Shown here piece by piece: positions 1-8,259 of a stretch of 40,501 nt of DNA (the stretch's first letter is position 1; every line of letters begins with the position of its first letter). Origin of the DNA: Verrucomicrobiota bacterium (lineage in GTDB: Bacteria; Verrucomicrobiota; Verrucomicrobiia; Opitutales; UBA953); the NCBI GenBank assembly GCA_026397965.1, contig JAPLTU010000062.1, forward strand, positions 1-40,501, read 5' to 3'. The notes under the pieces were generated by a model that was not told the DNA's origin, made no database searches, and worked only from the letters and a program-made list of their open reading frames with translations. Made by a program: the position numbers and the translations under genes.

Positions 1-1227
1 CCGAAGTGCGTGAATTCCTCCCCAAGGAACCCGTCACTTGCACTTAACGGCGTCGAAGTCTGCGCCGTACCGCTGACGTCGAAGCAACTTCCGCTCACGT
101 TGCCTCAGGTCAAATCTTACCTGCCCTCGCCCACCGGCGATTCGCCGCTCTCCAAAGAACCCGAGTGGACCGAAGTCTGGTACGATACCGCTTCCGCCGC
201 GACCATTCCTCAATCGCAAGCCCAACCGGGCCCACTTTGGATCAAGGCCTCGCGTGAAACGAACACGATGCCGCAGTGGGCAGGCTCTTGTTGGTATTAC
301 CTCCGCTACCTCGACCCGAAGAACAGCCAAGCCATCGCCTCACCGGAAGCCATGGAATACTGGGGTTGCCCCGACTTCTATATCGGCGGCGCGGAACATG
401 CGGTACTCCACCTATTGTACGCGCGTTTCTGGCACCGTTTCCTGCATGAAATTGGCGTTGTTCCGACAGCGGAGCCGTTCAAGAAACTTTTCCACCAAGG
501 CCTCATCATGGGCGAGGATGGCGAAAAAATGTCGAAGAGTCGCGGTAATGTCGTGAACCCTGACTCCATCGTCAAGGACCATGGGGCGGACGCCCTGCGC
601 ATGTACCTGATGTTCCTGGGGCCGCTCGAAGCCTCGAAACCTTGGAGTTCGGAAGGCATTTCCGGCATCACCCGCTTCTTGCGCCGCCTGTGGAGACTTT
701 CCGTCGATGAGATCAGCGGCAAAGTTTCGCCGAAACTTTCGCAAGACGGCGCCGAATCCGAAGACCTCGTCCGCGAGCTCCATCGCACCATCCAGAAAGT
801 CGAGAAGGACATCGAAACCCTGCAATTCAACACCGCGATTTCGCAGATGATGATCCTGATGAACGTCGCCGAAAAATCGCCGATCGTCCGGCGCAGTACC
901 GTGGAAGATTTCGTCCGGTTAGTCGCCCCGTTTGCGCCGCACGTGTGCGAAGAAATCTGGGCCCGCCTAGGCAACAACCAAAGCGTCACCGCCGCCGGCT
1001 GGCCTAAACTCGATGCCTCGAAACTCGTCGAAACCACCGCCGAAGTCGTCTTTCAGGTGAACGGCAAAGTCCGGGCAACCGCTAAGGTCGCCAAGGACAT
1101 CTCCAAGGAAGCCCTGCTCGCGCTCGCGAAAGCCCATCCTGACGTGCTTAAATTCACCGACGGTAAACCCGTCGTGAAGGAGATCGTCGTCCCGGGTAAG
1201 CTGGTGAACATCGTCGTCGCCGGGTAA
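1..1227 (+). CDS. leuS: Leucyl-tRNA synthetase, C-terminal part (5' end outside window)
   Basis: Class I aminoacyl-tRNA synthetase that charges tRNA-Leu in the cytoplasm. The visible part starts inside the catalytic domain. It holds the LeuRS block DTMPQWAGSCWYYLRYLDP, the GGAEHAVLHLLYARFWH segment and the KMSKS signature (GEKMSKSRGN, around 529-549) that binds the ATP/adenylate. The anticodon-binding helical domain follows, then the C-terminal editing/tRNA-contact domain ending in VVPGKLVNIVVAG, as in the family. The first ~42 bases look wrong in this frame. Frame 3 (bases 3-44) gives EVREFLPKEPVT, which resembles the linker expected here, whereas the main frame gives a non-family stretch with a rare AGG codon. 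A one-base frameshift near 36-46 is therefore likely, either an assembly error or a true lesion. Identity is certain; the 5' end is not. Confidence 0.95.
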   Translation, partial: PKCVNSSPRNPSLALNGVEVCAVPLTSKQLPLTLPQVKSYLPSPTGDSPLSKEPEWTEVWYDTASAATIPQSQAQPGPLWIKASRETNTMPQWAGSCWYYLRYLDPKNSQAIASPEAMEYWGCPDFYIGGAEHAVLHLLYARFWHRFLHEIGVVPTAEPFKKLFHQGLIMGEDGEKMSKSRGNVVNPDSIVKDHGADALRMYLMFLGPLEASKPWSSEGISGITRFLRRLWRLSVDEISGKVSPKLSQDGAESEDLVRELHRTIQKVEKDIETLQFNTAISQMMILMNVAEKSPIVRRSTVEDFVRLVAPFAPHVCEEIWARLGNNQSVTAAGWPKLDASKLVETTAEVVFQVNGKVRATAKVAKDISKEALLALAKAHPDVLKFTDGKPVVKEIVVPGKLVNIVVAG

Positions 1228-1245
1228 GCTCCGCGCCCCATGCCA

Positions 1246-1278
1246 ACAAAAAGGGCCCCGTCACGGGGCCCTTTTTGT
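1246..1278. terminator. Bidirectional rho-independent terminator between leuS and the MFS gene
   Basis: A perfect inverted repeat has arms 1246-1260 and 1264-1278 around a 3-base loop. The core stem is GGGCCCCG/CGGGGCCC, flanked by A5 on the left and T5 on the right, so each strand ends in a U-run after the hairpin. It lies between two convergent genes, as expected for a shared terminator. Confidence 0.93.
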
Positions 1279-1294
1279 TACGCTAAGGATTCTC

Positions 1295-2590
1295 TTAGAG
1301 TACCGCTTTTTCGAGCTTCGGCACCAACGCGTGGTGGATGACGAAGGCGATTACGTAAGCGAAGGCGCAGAAACTGAACAAGAGCGCGTAACCACCGGTG
1401 GGATTCGCGTCCAGAACGGCCCCCGCGACAATCGGGAAAATCATGCCACCGATGGAACCGGCAAAGCCACCCATGCCCGAAACGGAAGCGACGGCGTTCT
1501 TCGAGAAAGTGTCGGAAACGGTAGCGTAAAGGCTGGCTGACCAGGCCTGGTGGGCGGATGCGCCGAAAGCGATGAGGAAGACCGCCTCCCACATGCCTAA
1601 ACCGCGCACGAAGAAGATAGGCAGCGAACAAAGGGCGAAGATCAACATCGAGATCTTACGCACTTTAACGATATCGAAACCTGATTCAGCGAACTTCTTG
1701 ACCGCCCAGCCAGCGAAGATGCTAAGAACGGTGACGATCGAATAAAGGACGACGAGAGGTTGACTGAACATCCAACCGAAAAATTCAAAAGGATGAAAAA
1801 GACTAGGGACGGAACCGATGGCCTTCAAATCAAGGTGCTGTTCCTTCTTAAAATAGTCAGGCAGCCAGATCAGGTAGAACCACCAGACCGGGTCAGTCAT
1901 GAATTTTGCCACCATGTAGGCCCAAGCTTGGCGTGTACCGAAAAGCTGACCCCATGAAACCTTTTCAGTCGGCTCACCGGCATCATCCTCCTGCAGGGGA
2001 GGATTACGGAAGAGCGGAATCCAGAAGAAAACCCAAATAACACCCAAGATACCGGCGATGACAAAAGTCGAGCGCCAGCCCCAAGCCGCGGCTACCGGCA
2101 AGACAACGAGCGGCGCGACGACCGAGCCGATGTTCGAACCGGAATTAAAAAGCGCATTGGCGAAAGCTCGCTCAGCCCGGGGGAACCACTGGGCCACCGT
2201 CTTAATGGCTGCGGGAAAATTACCCCCTTCACCGAGACCCAAACCAACCCGGGCGGCCGCGAAACCCATTACAGAGCCGACCGCAGCATGAGCAGCGGCC
2301 GCGACCGACCACGCCACGATGGAAACAGTGTAACCGATTTTAGTCCCAAAACGGTCGATGAACCAGCCGAAGCCCAGTAGTCCGAACGCATAGGCAAATT
2401 GAAAAACCGAATTCACATAACCGTACTGGGTATTGGTCCAGCCAAGTTCCTTATCCAGATACTCGGGCTTAATGAGCGAGAGAATCGACCGATCGATATA
2501 ATTGATCGTCGTCGCAAAGAAGAGGAGCGCCAGAATGACCCATCGATGCGAGGAGACAGCGGGTTTGGTGCTTAGGTTGGAATCTTTCAT
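1295..2590 (-). CDS. MFS transporter, ExuT-like hexuronate carrier
   Basis: Inner-membrane carrier of the major facilitator superfamily, anion:cation symporter type, 431 residues from the chosen start. The first helix is followed by the hallmark INYIDRSILS. The loop between helices 2 and 3 reads GWFIDRFGTKIGY, the MFS motif A region. A second basic loop (WAVKKFAESGF) opens the second half. About 12 hydrophobic segments are visible. I chose the ATG at 2588-2590 because the product then starts a short polar N-terminus before helix 1. An in-frame start at 2614 adds eight residues. The gene diverges from a five-gene uronate operon, so the substrate is inferred to be glucuronate or galacturonate. 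Family certain, substrate inferred from context. Confidence 0.88.
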   Translation of the reverse strand: MKDSNLSTKPAVSSHRWVILALLFFATTINYIDRSILSLIKPEYLDKELGWTNTQYGYVNSVFQFAYAFGLLGFGWFIDRFGTKIGYTVSIVAWSVAAAAHAAVGSVMGFAAARVGLGLGEGGNFPAAIKTVAQWFPRAERAFANALFNSGSNIGSVVAPLVVLPVAAAWGWRSTFVIAGILGVIWVFFWIPLFRNPPLQEDDAGEPTEKVSWGQLFGTRQAWAYMVAKFMTDPVWWFYLIWLPDYFKKEQHLDLKAIGSVPSLFHPFEFFGWMFSQPLVVLYSIVTVLSIFAGWAVKKFAESGFDIVKVRKISMLIFALCSLPIFFVRGLGMWEAVFLIAFGASAHQAWSASLYATVSDTFSKNAVASVSGMGGFAGSIGGMIFPIVAGAVLDANPTGGYALLFSFCAFAYVIAFVIHHALVPKLEKAVL

Positions 2591-2688
2591 CTTAATAAGG
2601 GGTTCTGCTAACAAATGGCCATTTTTTAGGTTGTCGACCTTAGAAGTCCTGTTGACTGAACCCCCTCATAAAGCCACAAATGGACGAG

Positions 2689-2702
2689 ATTATACCTATA
2701 AT
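2689..2702. promoter_or_regulatory. Inverted repeat at the start of the uronate operon (possible operator)
   Basis: ATTATA-CC-TATAAT is a perfect 6-bp inverted repeat with a 2-base centre. It lies in the divergent region between the MFS carrier and the dehydrogenase and overlaps the ATG at 2701. A second partly symmetric element, AGGTTGTCGACCT, lies at about 2630-2642. Either could bind a regulator that controls both directions. No regulator gene is adjacent, and AT-rich repeats this short can arise by chance. Confidence 0.3.
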
Positions 2703-3684
2703 GAAGCCGCGTATCCTCCTCACAACCACCTCCTTCCAAGACACCCCCGGCGAGCATCACAAGCTTCTGGCCGAAACGGGCTGGGAAGTTGTCACTGCCC
2801 GCGGGCCGCTCAACGAAGCGGACACCCTCGCGCTTATGGGGGAATTTGACGGTTACATCTGTGGAGACGACCTCATCACGGCTGCGGTCATCGAAAAAGC
2901 CCTGCCCCGCCTGAAGGTCGTTTCCAAATACGGCATCGGCGTCGACAAGATCGACGTCAAACACCTCACCAGCAAAGGCATCCCCCTGCTCTTCACCCCT
3001 GGCGTCAACCACACGACAGTCGCCGAGCACACTTTCCTACTCCTTTTGGCCATGGAAAAGAATTTCTACTTTCACACCGACTCGACACGTTCGGGCGGCT
3101 GGAAGCGCAAGACGGGTCGTGAATTACTCGATAAGACCATCGGTATCATCGGCATGGGTCGCATCGGCAAAGAAGTCGCCATCCGCGCCCGCGCTTTCGG
3201 CATGAAGGTCATCGGCTTCGACCTCTACTGGGACGATAAATTCGCCGCACAATATGACATCAAGCGTGCAACTGCGATGGACGAAGTTTTCGCCGTTGCC
3301 GATTACCTCTCGCTTCACACCAACCTAACCCCTGAAACCCGCGACTTAGTCCGGGCCGAGACCATCGCCAAGATGAAGAAGGGGGTCTTGATCCTCAACT
3401 GCGCCCGCGGCGAAATCGTGCACACCGATGATATCGCGGCCGCTCTCAAGTCAGGCCAGGTCGGCGGCTACGGCACCGACGTGCTCGACGAAGAGCCCCC
3501 ACGCGCGGACCACCCCTTGACCAAGCTCCCCAACTGCGTCGTCACGCCGCACATCGGTTCACGCACCGCCGAAAGCGTCCAACGCCAGGCCGTGGCCGCG
3601 GTGAAGAACCTGATCTTAGCGATGCATGGCGAAAAACCGCTGGCCCAGATCAACCCGGAAGTTCCGGTCAAGAAAGTCGTCTAA
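2701..3684 (+). CDS. D-2-hydroxyacid dehydrogenase, SerA (phosphoglycerate dehydrogenase)-like
   Basis: NAD-dependent 2-hydroxyacid dehydrogenase, 327 residues from ATG 2701; another in-frame ATG at 2680 adds seven. The nucleotide-binding motif is GMGRIG at residues 151-156. The catalytic triad of the family is present: Arg236 in NCARGEIV, Glu264/265 in DVLDEEPP and His284 in TPHIGS. It lacks the C-terminal ACT domain of long SerA proteins, so it may not be the serine-pathway enzyme. It is first in an operon with an Ldh2 dehydrogenase, KdgK, an SDR and UxaC (gap of 25 bases to the next gene). A role reducing or oxidising a sugar-acid intermediate is inferred. The exact substrate cannot be read from the sequence. 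Confidence 0.88.
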   Translation: MKPRILLTTTSFQDTPGEHHKLLAETGWEVVTARGPLNEADTLALMGEFDGYICGDDLITAAVIEKALPRLKVVSKYGIGVDKIDVKHLTSKGIPLLFTPGVNHTTVAEHTFLLLLAMEKNFYFHTDSTRSGGWKRKTGRELLDKTIGIIGMGRIGKEVAIRARAFGMKVIGFDLYWDDKFAAQYDIKRATAMDEVFAVADYLSLHTNLTPETRDLVRAETIAKMKKGVLILNCARGEIVHTDDIAAALKSGQVGGYGTDVLDEEPPRADHPLTKLPNCVVTPHIGSRTAESVQRQAVAAVKNLILAMHGEKPLAQINPEVPVKKVV

Positions 3685-3709
3685 TCTCACCTAGATATTT
3701 AAAATAACC

Positions 3710-4804
3710 ATGAGCGAAATTTTCCATGTCATCCCCGTCGCAGCCCATGAGGCTCTGATCACCGCCGCGTATATGAAGCGCGGCTTCGGCGCCAAAGAGT
3801 CGGCCCAGGCCGCCCAGATGGCCTCGATGGCCACGCACCACGGCATCCGGACGCACAACGCCCTGAAAGCCCTTCACCTCGACGAATTATTCGGCTCTGG
3901 CGCCAAGGTACCGGGCTGCACGCCCAATGCCACCGTCACCAAAAAGGCTTCACGCTTCGAAGCCGCTGAAGTCTGGGACGCACATCAGAAGCTCGGCCAG
4001 GCCGTCGCCGTCGACGCCATCAATCGTTGCATCGAGCTCGCTGATAAGTACGGCGTGGGCACGGTCTCCGTCGACAATGCCTTCCACTACCTCTGGGGTG
4101 GTGGCTATGTGATGGAAGCCGCGAAACGTGGTTATATCGCTTATACGAATTGCACGGCGACGCTCTCCGAAGTCGTTCCTTTCCAAGGCAAGCACCCGAC
4201 GCTCGGTACCAATCCGCATTCGTGGGGCTTCCCCACGACGGATGCCGTCGGCTTCCCCATCGTGATCGATTGGGCCACCTCTGTCATCGCCATGGGCCGA
4301 GTCCAAGTCCTCAAGCGTGAAGGCAAGATGCTGCCACCCGATGCGGCCGTGGATAAAGACGGGAAGATCACCCTCGACCCGAACCAAGCGGTCTCCCTCA
4401 TCCCCTTTGGCGCCCACAAAGGCTACGGACTTTCGTTGATCAACGAAATCGTCGCCGGATTCATTGGCGGCTCATTGCCTACGATTCGTAGTCGCACGCA
4501 TGTGCCTGGTGAAAAACAAGCCTGCGCCTTCTTCTTCCAAGTAATCCACCCCGAGGCCATCAGCTCGGGCGTCTTCGCCCAAGGTCGCAACCAATCGCAG
4601 AACGTCAAAGCCGTCCTCGCCGACGTCCTCGGCCACGGTAACGAAAAGTGCATGCTGCCTGGCCAGCTCGAAGCAGCGGCAGCAGCGCGTAGCATCAAAG
4701 CAGGTGGCCTGCTCTTCTCGAAAGCCGAAGTGGAAGCGCTGAACGAACTGGCTCACGAATGCGGTGCGAAACCTTTCGACCTCGCCACCCTCCTCGTCGC
4801 CTAA
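3710..4804 (+). CDS. Ldh2-family (malate/L-lactate, YiaK/AllD-type) NAD(P)H-dependent oxidoreductase
   Basis: Member of the Ldh2 fold, distinct from classical Rossmann lactate dehydrogenases; 364 residues, a normal length. The conserved N-terminal block ATHHGIRTHN (residues 41-50) holds the catalytic His region. The central segment GTNPHSWGFPTTD and the GAHKGYGLSLINEIVAGFIGG stretch are typical nucleotide-binding parts of the family. Known members reduce 2,3-diketo-L-gulonate, ureidoglycolate, malate or imine substrates. Placed second in the uronate operon, 35 bases before the kinase gene, it most likely handles an oxidised sugar acid. That is inference. The leader before the ATG is AT-rich with no Shine-Dalgarno sequence. 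Confidence 0.87.
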   Translation: MSEIFHVIPVAAHEALITAAYMKRGFGAKESAQAAQMASMATHHGIRTHNALKALHLDELFGSGAKVPGCTPNATVTKKASRFEAAEVWDAHQKLGQAVAVDAINRCIELADKYGVGTVSVDNAFHYLWGGGYVMEAAKRGYIAYTNCTATLSEVVPFQGKHPTLGTNPHSWGFPTTDAVGFPIVIDWATSVIAMGRVQVLKREGKMLPPDAAVDKDGKITLDPNQAVSLIPFGAHKGYGLSLINEIVAGFIGGSLPTIRSRTHVPGEKQACAFFFQVIHPEAISSGVFAQGRNQSQNVKAVLADVLGHGNEKCMLPGQLEAAAAARSIKAGGLLFSKAEVEALNELAHECGAKPFDLATLLVA

Positions 4805-4839
4805 GCGCCGTCATCCTCTAACTTAACACCCTACCAGCC

Positions 4840-5937
4840 ATGTCCCTCATCATCAAGTCGGCCAAAAATTGCGCCTTCGACCAAGTCTCCCTCGGAGAAA
4901 TCATGCTTCGTCTCGACCCAGGTGAAGGCCGGGTCCGCACGACACGCGAATTCAAAGTCTGGGAAGGCGGCGGCGAATACAATGTTGCCCGCGGCCTCCG
5001 CAAATGTTTCGGTCTTCGCACTTCCGTCTGCACGGCCTTCGTCGACAATGAAGTCGGACGCCTGCTCGAAGATTTCGTCATGCAAGGTGGCGTGAACACT
5101 GATTACATCAAATGGCGCGAAGATGACGGCATCGGTCGCACCGTCCGGAACGGTCTCAATTTTACCGAACGTGGCTTCGGCATCCGTGGCGCCGTCGGCG
5201 TCCCTGATCGCGGCAACACCGCCGCCTCGCAACTCAAACCCGGCGATTTCGACTGGGAATACCTTTTTGGCAAACTGGGTGTCCGCTGGCTCCATACGGG
5301 AGGCATCTTCGCCGCCCTTTCCGAATCGACGGCCCAAGTGACCATCGAAGCCGTGAAAGCCGCCAAGAAGCATGGCACCATCGTTTCGTACGACCTCAAT
5401 TATCGGCCTTCGCTCTGGAAGACCATCGGCGGCCTTAAGAAAGCCCAAGAGGTCAACCGCGAGATCGCCCAGTATGTGGACGTCATGATCGGTAACGAAG
5501 AAGACTTCACGGCTTCGCTCGGCTTCGAAGTCAAAGGTGCCGACCACAGCCTTTCGCACATCGAAACCCAAGCCTTCAAGGATATGATCGGCGAAGCCGT
5601 CAAACAGTTCCCTAATTTCAAAGTCGCCGCAACCACCCTACGCCGGGTGATTACTGCTACCAAGAACGACTGGAGCGCCATCTGCTGGCACGACGGTAAA
5701 TTCTACGATAGCATCTCCTTCTCTGGACTCGAAATTCTCGACCGCGTGGGCGGAGGTGACAGTTTCGCTTCGGGGCTAGTCTTCGGCTTCCTCGAATACA
5801 ACGATGCCCAGAAGGCCGTTAATTATGGTGCGGCTCACGGAGCGCTCGCCTCGACAACCCCAGGGGACACCTCCATGGTCACCCGTAAAGAAGTCGAGAA
5901 GCAGCTCGCCGGTGGCGGCGCCCGTGTCGTTCGGTAA
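4840..5937 (+). CDS. kdgK: PfkB-family sugar kinase, probable 2-keto-3-deoxygluconate kinase
   Basis: Ribokinase/PfkB-fold kinase, 365 residues. It would phosphorylate 2-keto-3-deoxy-D-gluconate (KDG) to the 6-phosphate with ATP. The N-terminal substrate motif [11 protein letters not shown] is at residues 43-53. PfkB signature 2 is [12 protein letters not shown], with the catalytic base Asp307 and the anion-hole glycines. [11 protein letters not shown] (183-193) is typical of KDG kinases, as is the C-terminal [16 protein letters not shown]. It lies between the Ldh2 enzyme and the SDR in the uronate operon, which fits the KDG step. No UxuA or Eda gene is in the window, so the steps before and after it must be encoded elsewhere. 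Other keto-sugar substrates remain possible. Confidence 0.88.
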   Translation: MSLIIKSAKNCAFDQVSLGEIMLRLDPGEGRVRTTREFKVWEGGGEYNVARGLRKCFGLRTSVCTAFVDNEVGRLLEDFVMQGGVNTDYIKWREDDGIGRTVRNGLNFTERGFGIRGAVGVPDRGNTAASQLKPGDFDWEYLFGKLGVRWLHTGGIFAALSESTAQVTIEAVKAAKKHGTIVSYDLNYRPSLWKTIGGLKKAQEVNREIAQYVDVMIGNEEDFTASLGFEVKGADHSLSHIETQAFKDMIGEAVKQFPNFKVAATTLRRVITATKNDWSAICWHDGKFYDSISFSGLEILDRVGGGDSFASGLVFGFLEYNDAQKAVNYGAAHGALASTTPGDTSMVTRKEVEKQLAGGGARVVR

Positions 5938-5975
5938 TCGCCCTCCCTATACTCAATACTCCTTACTCTAGTCCC

Positions 5976-6746
5976 ATGTCCTCACTTGAACTCTTCTCAC
6001 TCAAAGGTCGCACCGCCGTCGTCATTGGCGGCACCGGCGAACTTTGCGGCGCCATGGCCGAAGGCTTTGCCTCCGCTGGCGCCCACGTCATCCTAGTCGG
6101 ACGCGACCCCGCCAAAGCGGATTCCCGTCTGGCCCTCATCAAAGCCGCCGGCGGTTCGGCTGAATTCCTTTCGTGCGAAGCCACGAACAAAGCCGAGCTC
6201 ATCAAACTGCGTGACACCATCCTGGCCAAGCACGGCAAAGTCGACGTCTTGGTGAATGGCGCCGGCGTCAACTCCCCGACGCCCTTCTTCGACATCGACG
6301 AAGCACAGCTCGATCGGATTCTTACCGTAAATATCAAAGGCGTCGTCTTCGGCTGTCAGGTTTTCGGCGAAGCGATGGTCAAAGCCGGCAAGGGTTCGAT
6401 CATCAACCTCGGCTCGGAATCCGGTATCCTGCCCCTTTCCCGCGTCTTCACCTATTCGGCTTCGAAGGCCGCGGTGCATAATCTATCGAAGAACCTCGCC
6501 CGCGAATGGGCGGCCAAAGGCGTCCGCGTGAATACGCTCGTCCCGGGCTTCTTCCCCGCCGAACAGAACCGCAAGGTACTGACCCCCGAACGCGTGGCCA
6601 CGATTTTGGGCAAGACCCCGATGAATCGTTTCGGCGACGCCAAGGAACTCATCGGTGCCTCGCTGTTATTGGCTGCCGACGCCGGCAGTTTCGTCACCGG
6701 CGCCGAGATCGTCGTCGACGGCGGTTTCGCCGCGATGTCCATCTAA
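5976..6746 (+). CDS. SDR oxidoreductase, probable D-mannonate oxidoreductase (fructuronate reductase)
   Basis: Short-chain dehydrogenase/reductase, 256 residues. The cofactor motif is GGTGELCG at residues 18-25. NGAG (94-97), Ser147/149 in NLGSESG and the catalytic pair Tyr160/Lys164 in YSASK are all intact. The C-terminal [13 protein letters not shown] is, from memory, characteristic of the SDR-type fructuronate reductases (YjmF/UxuB-like) that interconvert D-fructuronate and D-mannonate; they are unrelated in fold to E. coli UxuB. The next gene, 18 bases downstream, is uxaC, which makes fructuronate, so the assignment fits the pathway. KDG 5-dehydrogenase or an alginate-derived uronate reductase would be alternatives in the same fold. 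Confidence 0.86.
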   Translation: MSSLELFSLKGRTAVVIGGTGELCGAMAEGFASAGAHVILVGRDPAKADSRLALIKAAGGSAEFLSCEATNKAELIKLRDTILAKHGKVDVLVNGAGVNSPTPFFDIDEAQLDRILTVNIKGVVFGCQVFGEAMVKAGKGSIINLGSESGILPLSRVFTYSASKAAVHNLSKNLAREWAAKGVRVNTLVPGFFPAEQNRKVLTPERVATILGKTPMNRFGDAKELIGASLLLAADAGSFVTGAEIVVDGGFAAMSI

Positions 6747-6764
6747 CAACGGGAGACTGCGACG

Positions 6765-8171
6765 ATGGCTTTCATGGACGACAATTTCATCCTCTCGACT
6801 GGTACGGCGCAAAAGCTGTACCACGGCATCGCCAAAGACCAGCCGATCGTTGACTACCATTGCCATCTTAGTCCGAAGGATATCGCCGACGACCGTCGCT
6901 TCGAAGACTTGACCGCTATCTGGCTCGCCGGTGATCACTACAAGTGGCGCGCCATGCGAGCCAACGGAGTCAACGAGGACCTCATCACGGGAAATAAGTC
7001 CACGTCTCGGGAAAAGTTCCAAGCTTGGGCTGAGACCGTCCCGCACACGTTGCGCAATCCGCTGTTCCACTGGACGCACCTCGAACTTCGACGCCACTTC
7101 GGTATCACCGAAGTCCTGGAAGGCGCGACGGCGCAGAAAATTTGGGACGAAGCCAATCGCCAGCTTACGCACGGCGACCTGACCGCCCGTGGTATCCTGA
7201 AGATGATGAAAGTCGATGTCGTCGGCACGACCGACGACCCGGCAGACTCGCTCGAATTGCATCATCAGATTGCCAAGTCCGGTTTGGCGACGCGCATCGT
7301 TCCGACCTACCGTCCTGACGCTTGCCTTAAAGTCGACGCCCCTGAACGTGTCCAAGCTTGGGCGAAGAAATTGGCAGGCGTAACCGGCAAAGGCGCTGAC
7401 ACCTTTGCTGGCCTCATCGCGGGTCTCAATCAACGGCACGACGATTTCGCAGCCGCGGGCTGCCGTGCCACGGACCACGGCCTCAACTACCTCCCCGACG
7501 TCAGTTGCACGGAGAGCGAGGCCAAAGCCATCTGGGATCGGGCTATCGCCGGTAATGCCGCTACCGTCGCCGAAGCCGGGAAATTCACGGCCTACATCAT
7601 GCTCCATGTTGGGCGACTCAATCACGCCAAAGGCTGGGCTACCCAGCTGCACCTTGGCGCCGTCCGCGACCCGAATCTCGGACTACTCAAACGCCTGGGC
7701 TCCGACGCCGGCTGCGACACCATTGGCGACTTCCGCCAAGGCCCGGGCCTTATTCGCTGGTTCGGCACCCTCTCGGGCGAGAACGCCCTCGGTAAAGTCA
7801 TTTTGTACAACCTGAACCCAGCCGACACGGCGCTCTTCGCCTGCCTCCCAGGTTCATTCCAAGACGGGGTCACCCCGGGCAAAATCCAGTATGGCTCTGG
7901 CTGGTGGTTCCTCGACCAAGAGCGCGGGATGCGCGACCAGATCAACGCCCTGTCGGACCTCGGTTTACTCGGTCGCTTCATCGGCATGATCACCGATTCG
8001 CGTTCCTTCCTTTCGTATCCACGCCATGAATACTTCCGTCGTATCTTGTGCGACCTCGTCGGCCAAGACGTCGAATCCGGCCGCATCCCGGACCGCAAGG
8101 AATGGAATGAACGCTTGGTCGCCGACGTCTGTTACGGCAATGCCAGCCAGTATTTCGGCTTCAAAAAATAG
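6765..8171 (+). CDS. uxaC: Glucuronate isomerase
   Basis: Uronate isomerase (EC 5.3.1.12) of the amidohydrolase superfamily, 468 residues, full length. It converts D-glucuronate to D-fructuronate and D-galacturonate to D-tagaturonate in the cytoplasm. The metal-binding VDYHCHLSP (His32, His34) follows the family N-terminus. It continues DIADDRRFEDLTAIWLAGDHYKWRAMRANG, a classic UxaC block. Later blocks include DDPADSL, the LHVGRLNH segment and the C-terminal GMITDSRSFLSYPRHEYFRRILC. This gene has a purine-rich GGGAG nine bases before ATG, one of the few Shine-Dalgarno-like sites in the window. It is the last gene of the operon and is followed by a strong hairpin. Confidence 0.97.
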   Translation: MAFMDDNFILSTGTAQKLYHGIAKDQPIVDYHCHLSPKDIADDRRFEDLTAIWLAGDHYKWRAMRANGVNEDLITGNKSTSREKFQAWAETVPHTLRNPLFHWTHLELRRHFGITEVLEGATAQKIWDEANRQLTHGDLTARGILKMMKVDVVGTTDDPADSLELHHQIAKSGLATRIVPTYRPDACLKVDAPERVQAWAKKLAGVTGKGADTFAGLIAGLNQRHDDFAAAGCRATDHGLNYLPDVSCTESEAKAIWDRAIAGNAATVAEAGKFTAYIMLHVGRLNHAKGWATQLHLGAVRDPNLGLLKRLGSDAGCDTIGDFRQGPGLIRWFGTLSGENALGKVILYNLNPADTALFACLPGSFQDGVTPGKIQYGSGWWFLDQERGMRDQINALSDLGLLGRFIGMITDSRSFLSYPRHEYFRRILCDLVGQDVESGRIPDRKEWNERLVADVCYGNASQYFGFKK

Positions 8172-8172
8172 G

Positions 8173-8192
8173 GTTTAAAAGAGTTTAAAAGA
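8173..8192 (+). repeat. Two tandem copies of a 10-base direct repeat
   Basis: GTTTAAAAGA occurs twice without a gap (8173-8182 and 8183-8192), directly after the uxaC stop codon and running into the hairpin at 8190. Read on the minus strand it is T-rich. No function is evident. Confidence 0.6.
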
Positions 8193-8219
8193 GACCTGAG
8201 GCATCCACCTCAGGTCTCT
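8190..8219. terminator. Strong hairpin after uxaC
   Basis: A perfect 12-bp stem, AGAGACCTGAGG / CCTCAGGTCTCT, encloses a 6-base loop (8202-8207). It follows the uxaC stop by 18 bases and most likely ends the operon or protects its 3' end. On the plus strand no T-run follows, so it is not a canonical intrinsic terminator. The T-rich flank is on the minus strand. Confidence 0.65.
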
Positions 8220-8225
8220 GATGAC

Positions 8226-8250
8226 TTGCCAACGATCAAAATCTTGGCAA
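8226..8250. promoter_or_regulatory. Inverted repeat upstream of the first thioredoxin-like gene (possible operator)
   Basis: TTGCCAA (8226-8232) and TTGGCAA (8244-8250) are perfect inverted arms separated by 11 bases, ending nine bases before the ATG at 8260. The two half-sites are spaced about 1.7 helical turns apart, centre to centre (18 bp), which is plausible for a dimeric repressor or a small hairpin over the translation start. No regulator is visible nearby. Confidence 0.35.
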
Positions 8251-8259
8251 ATTCGCCTT

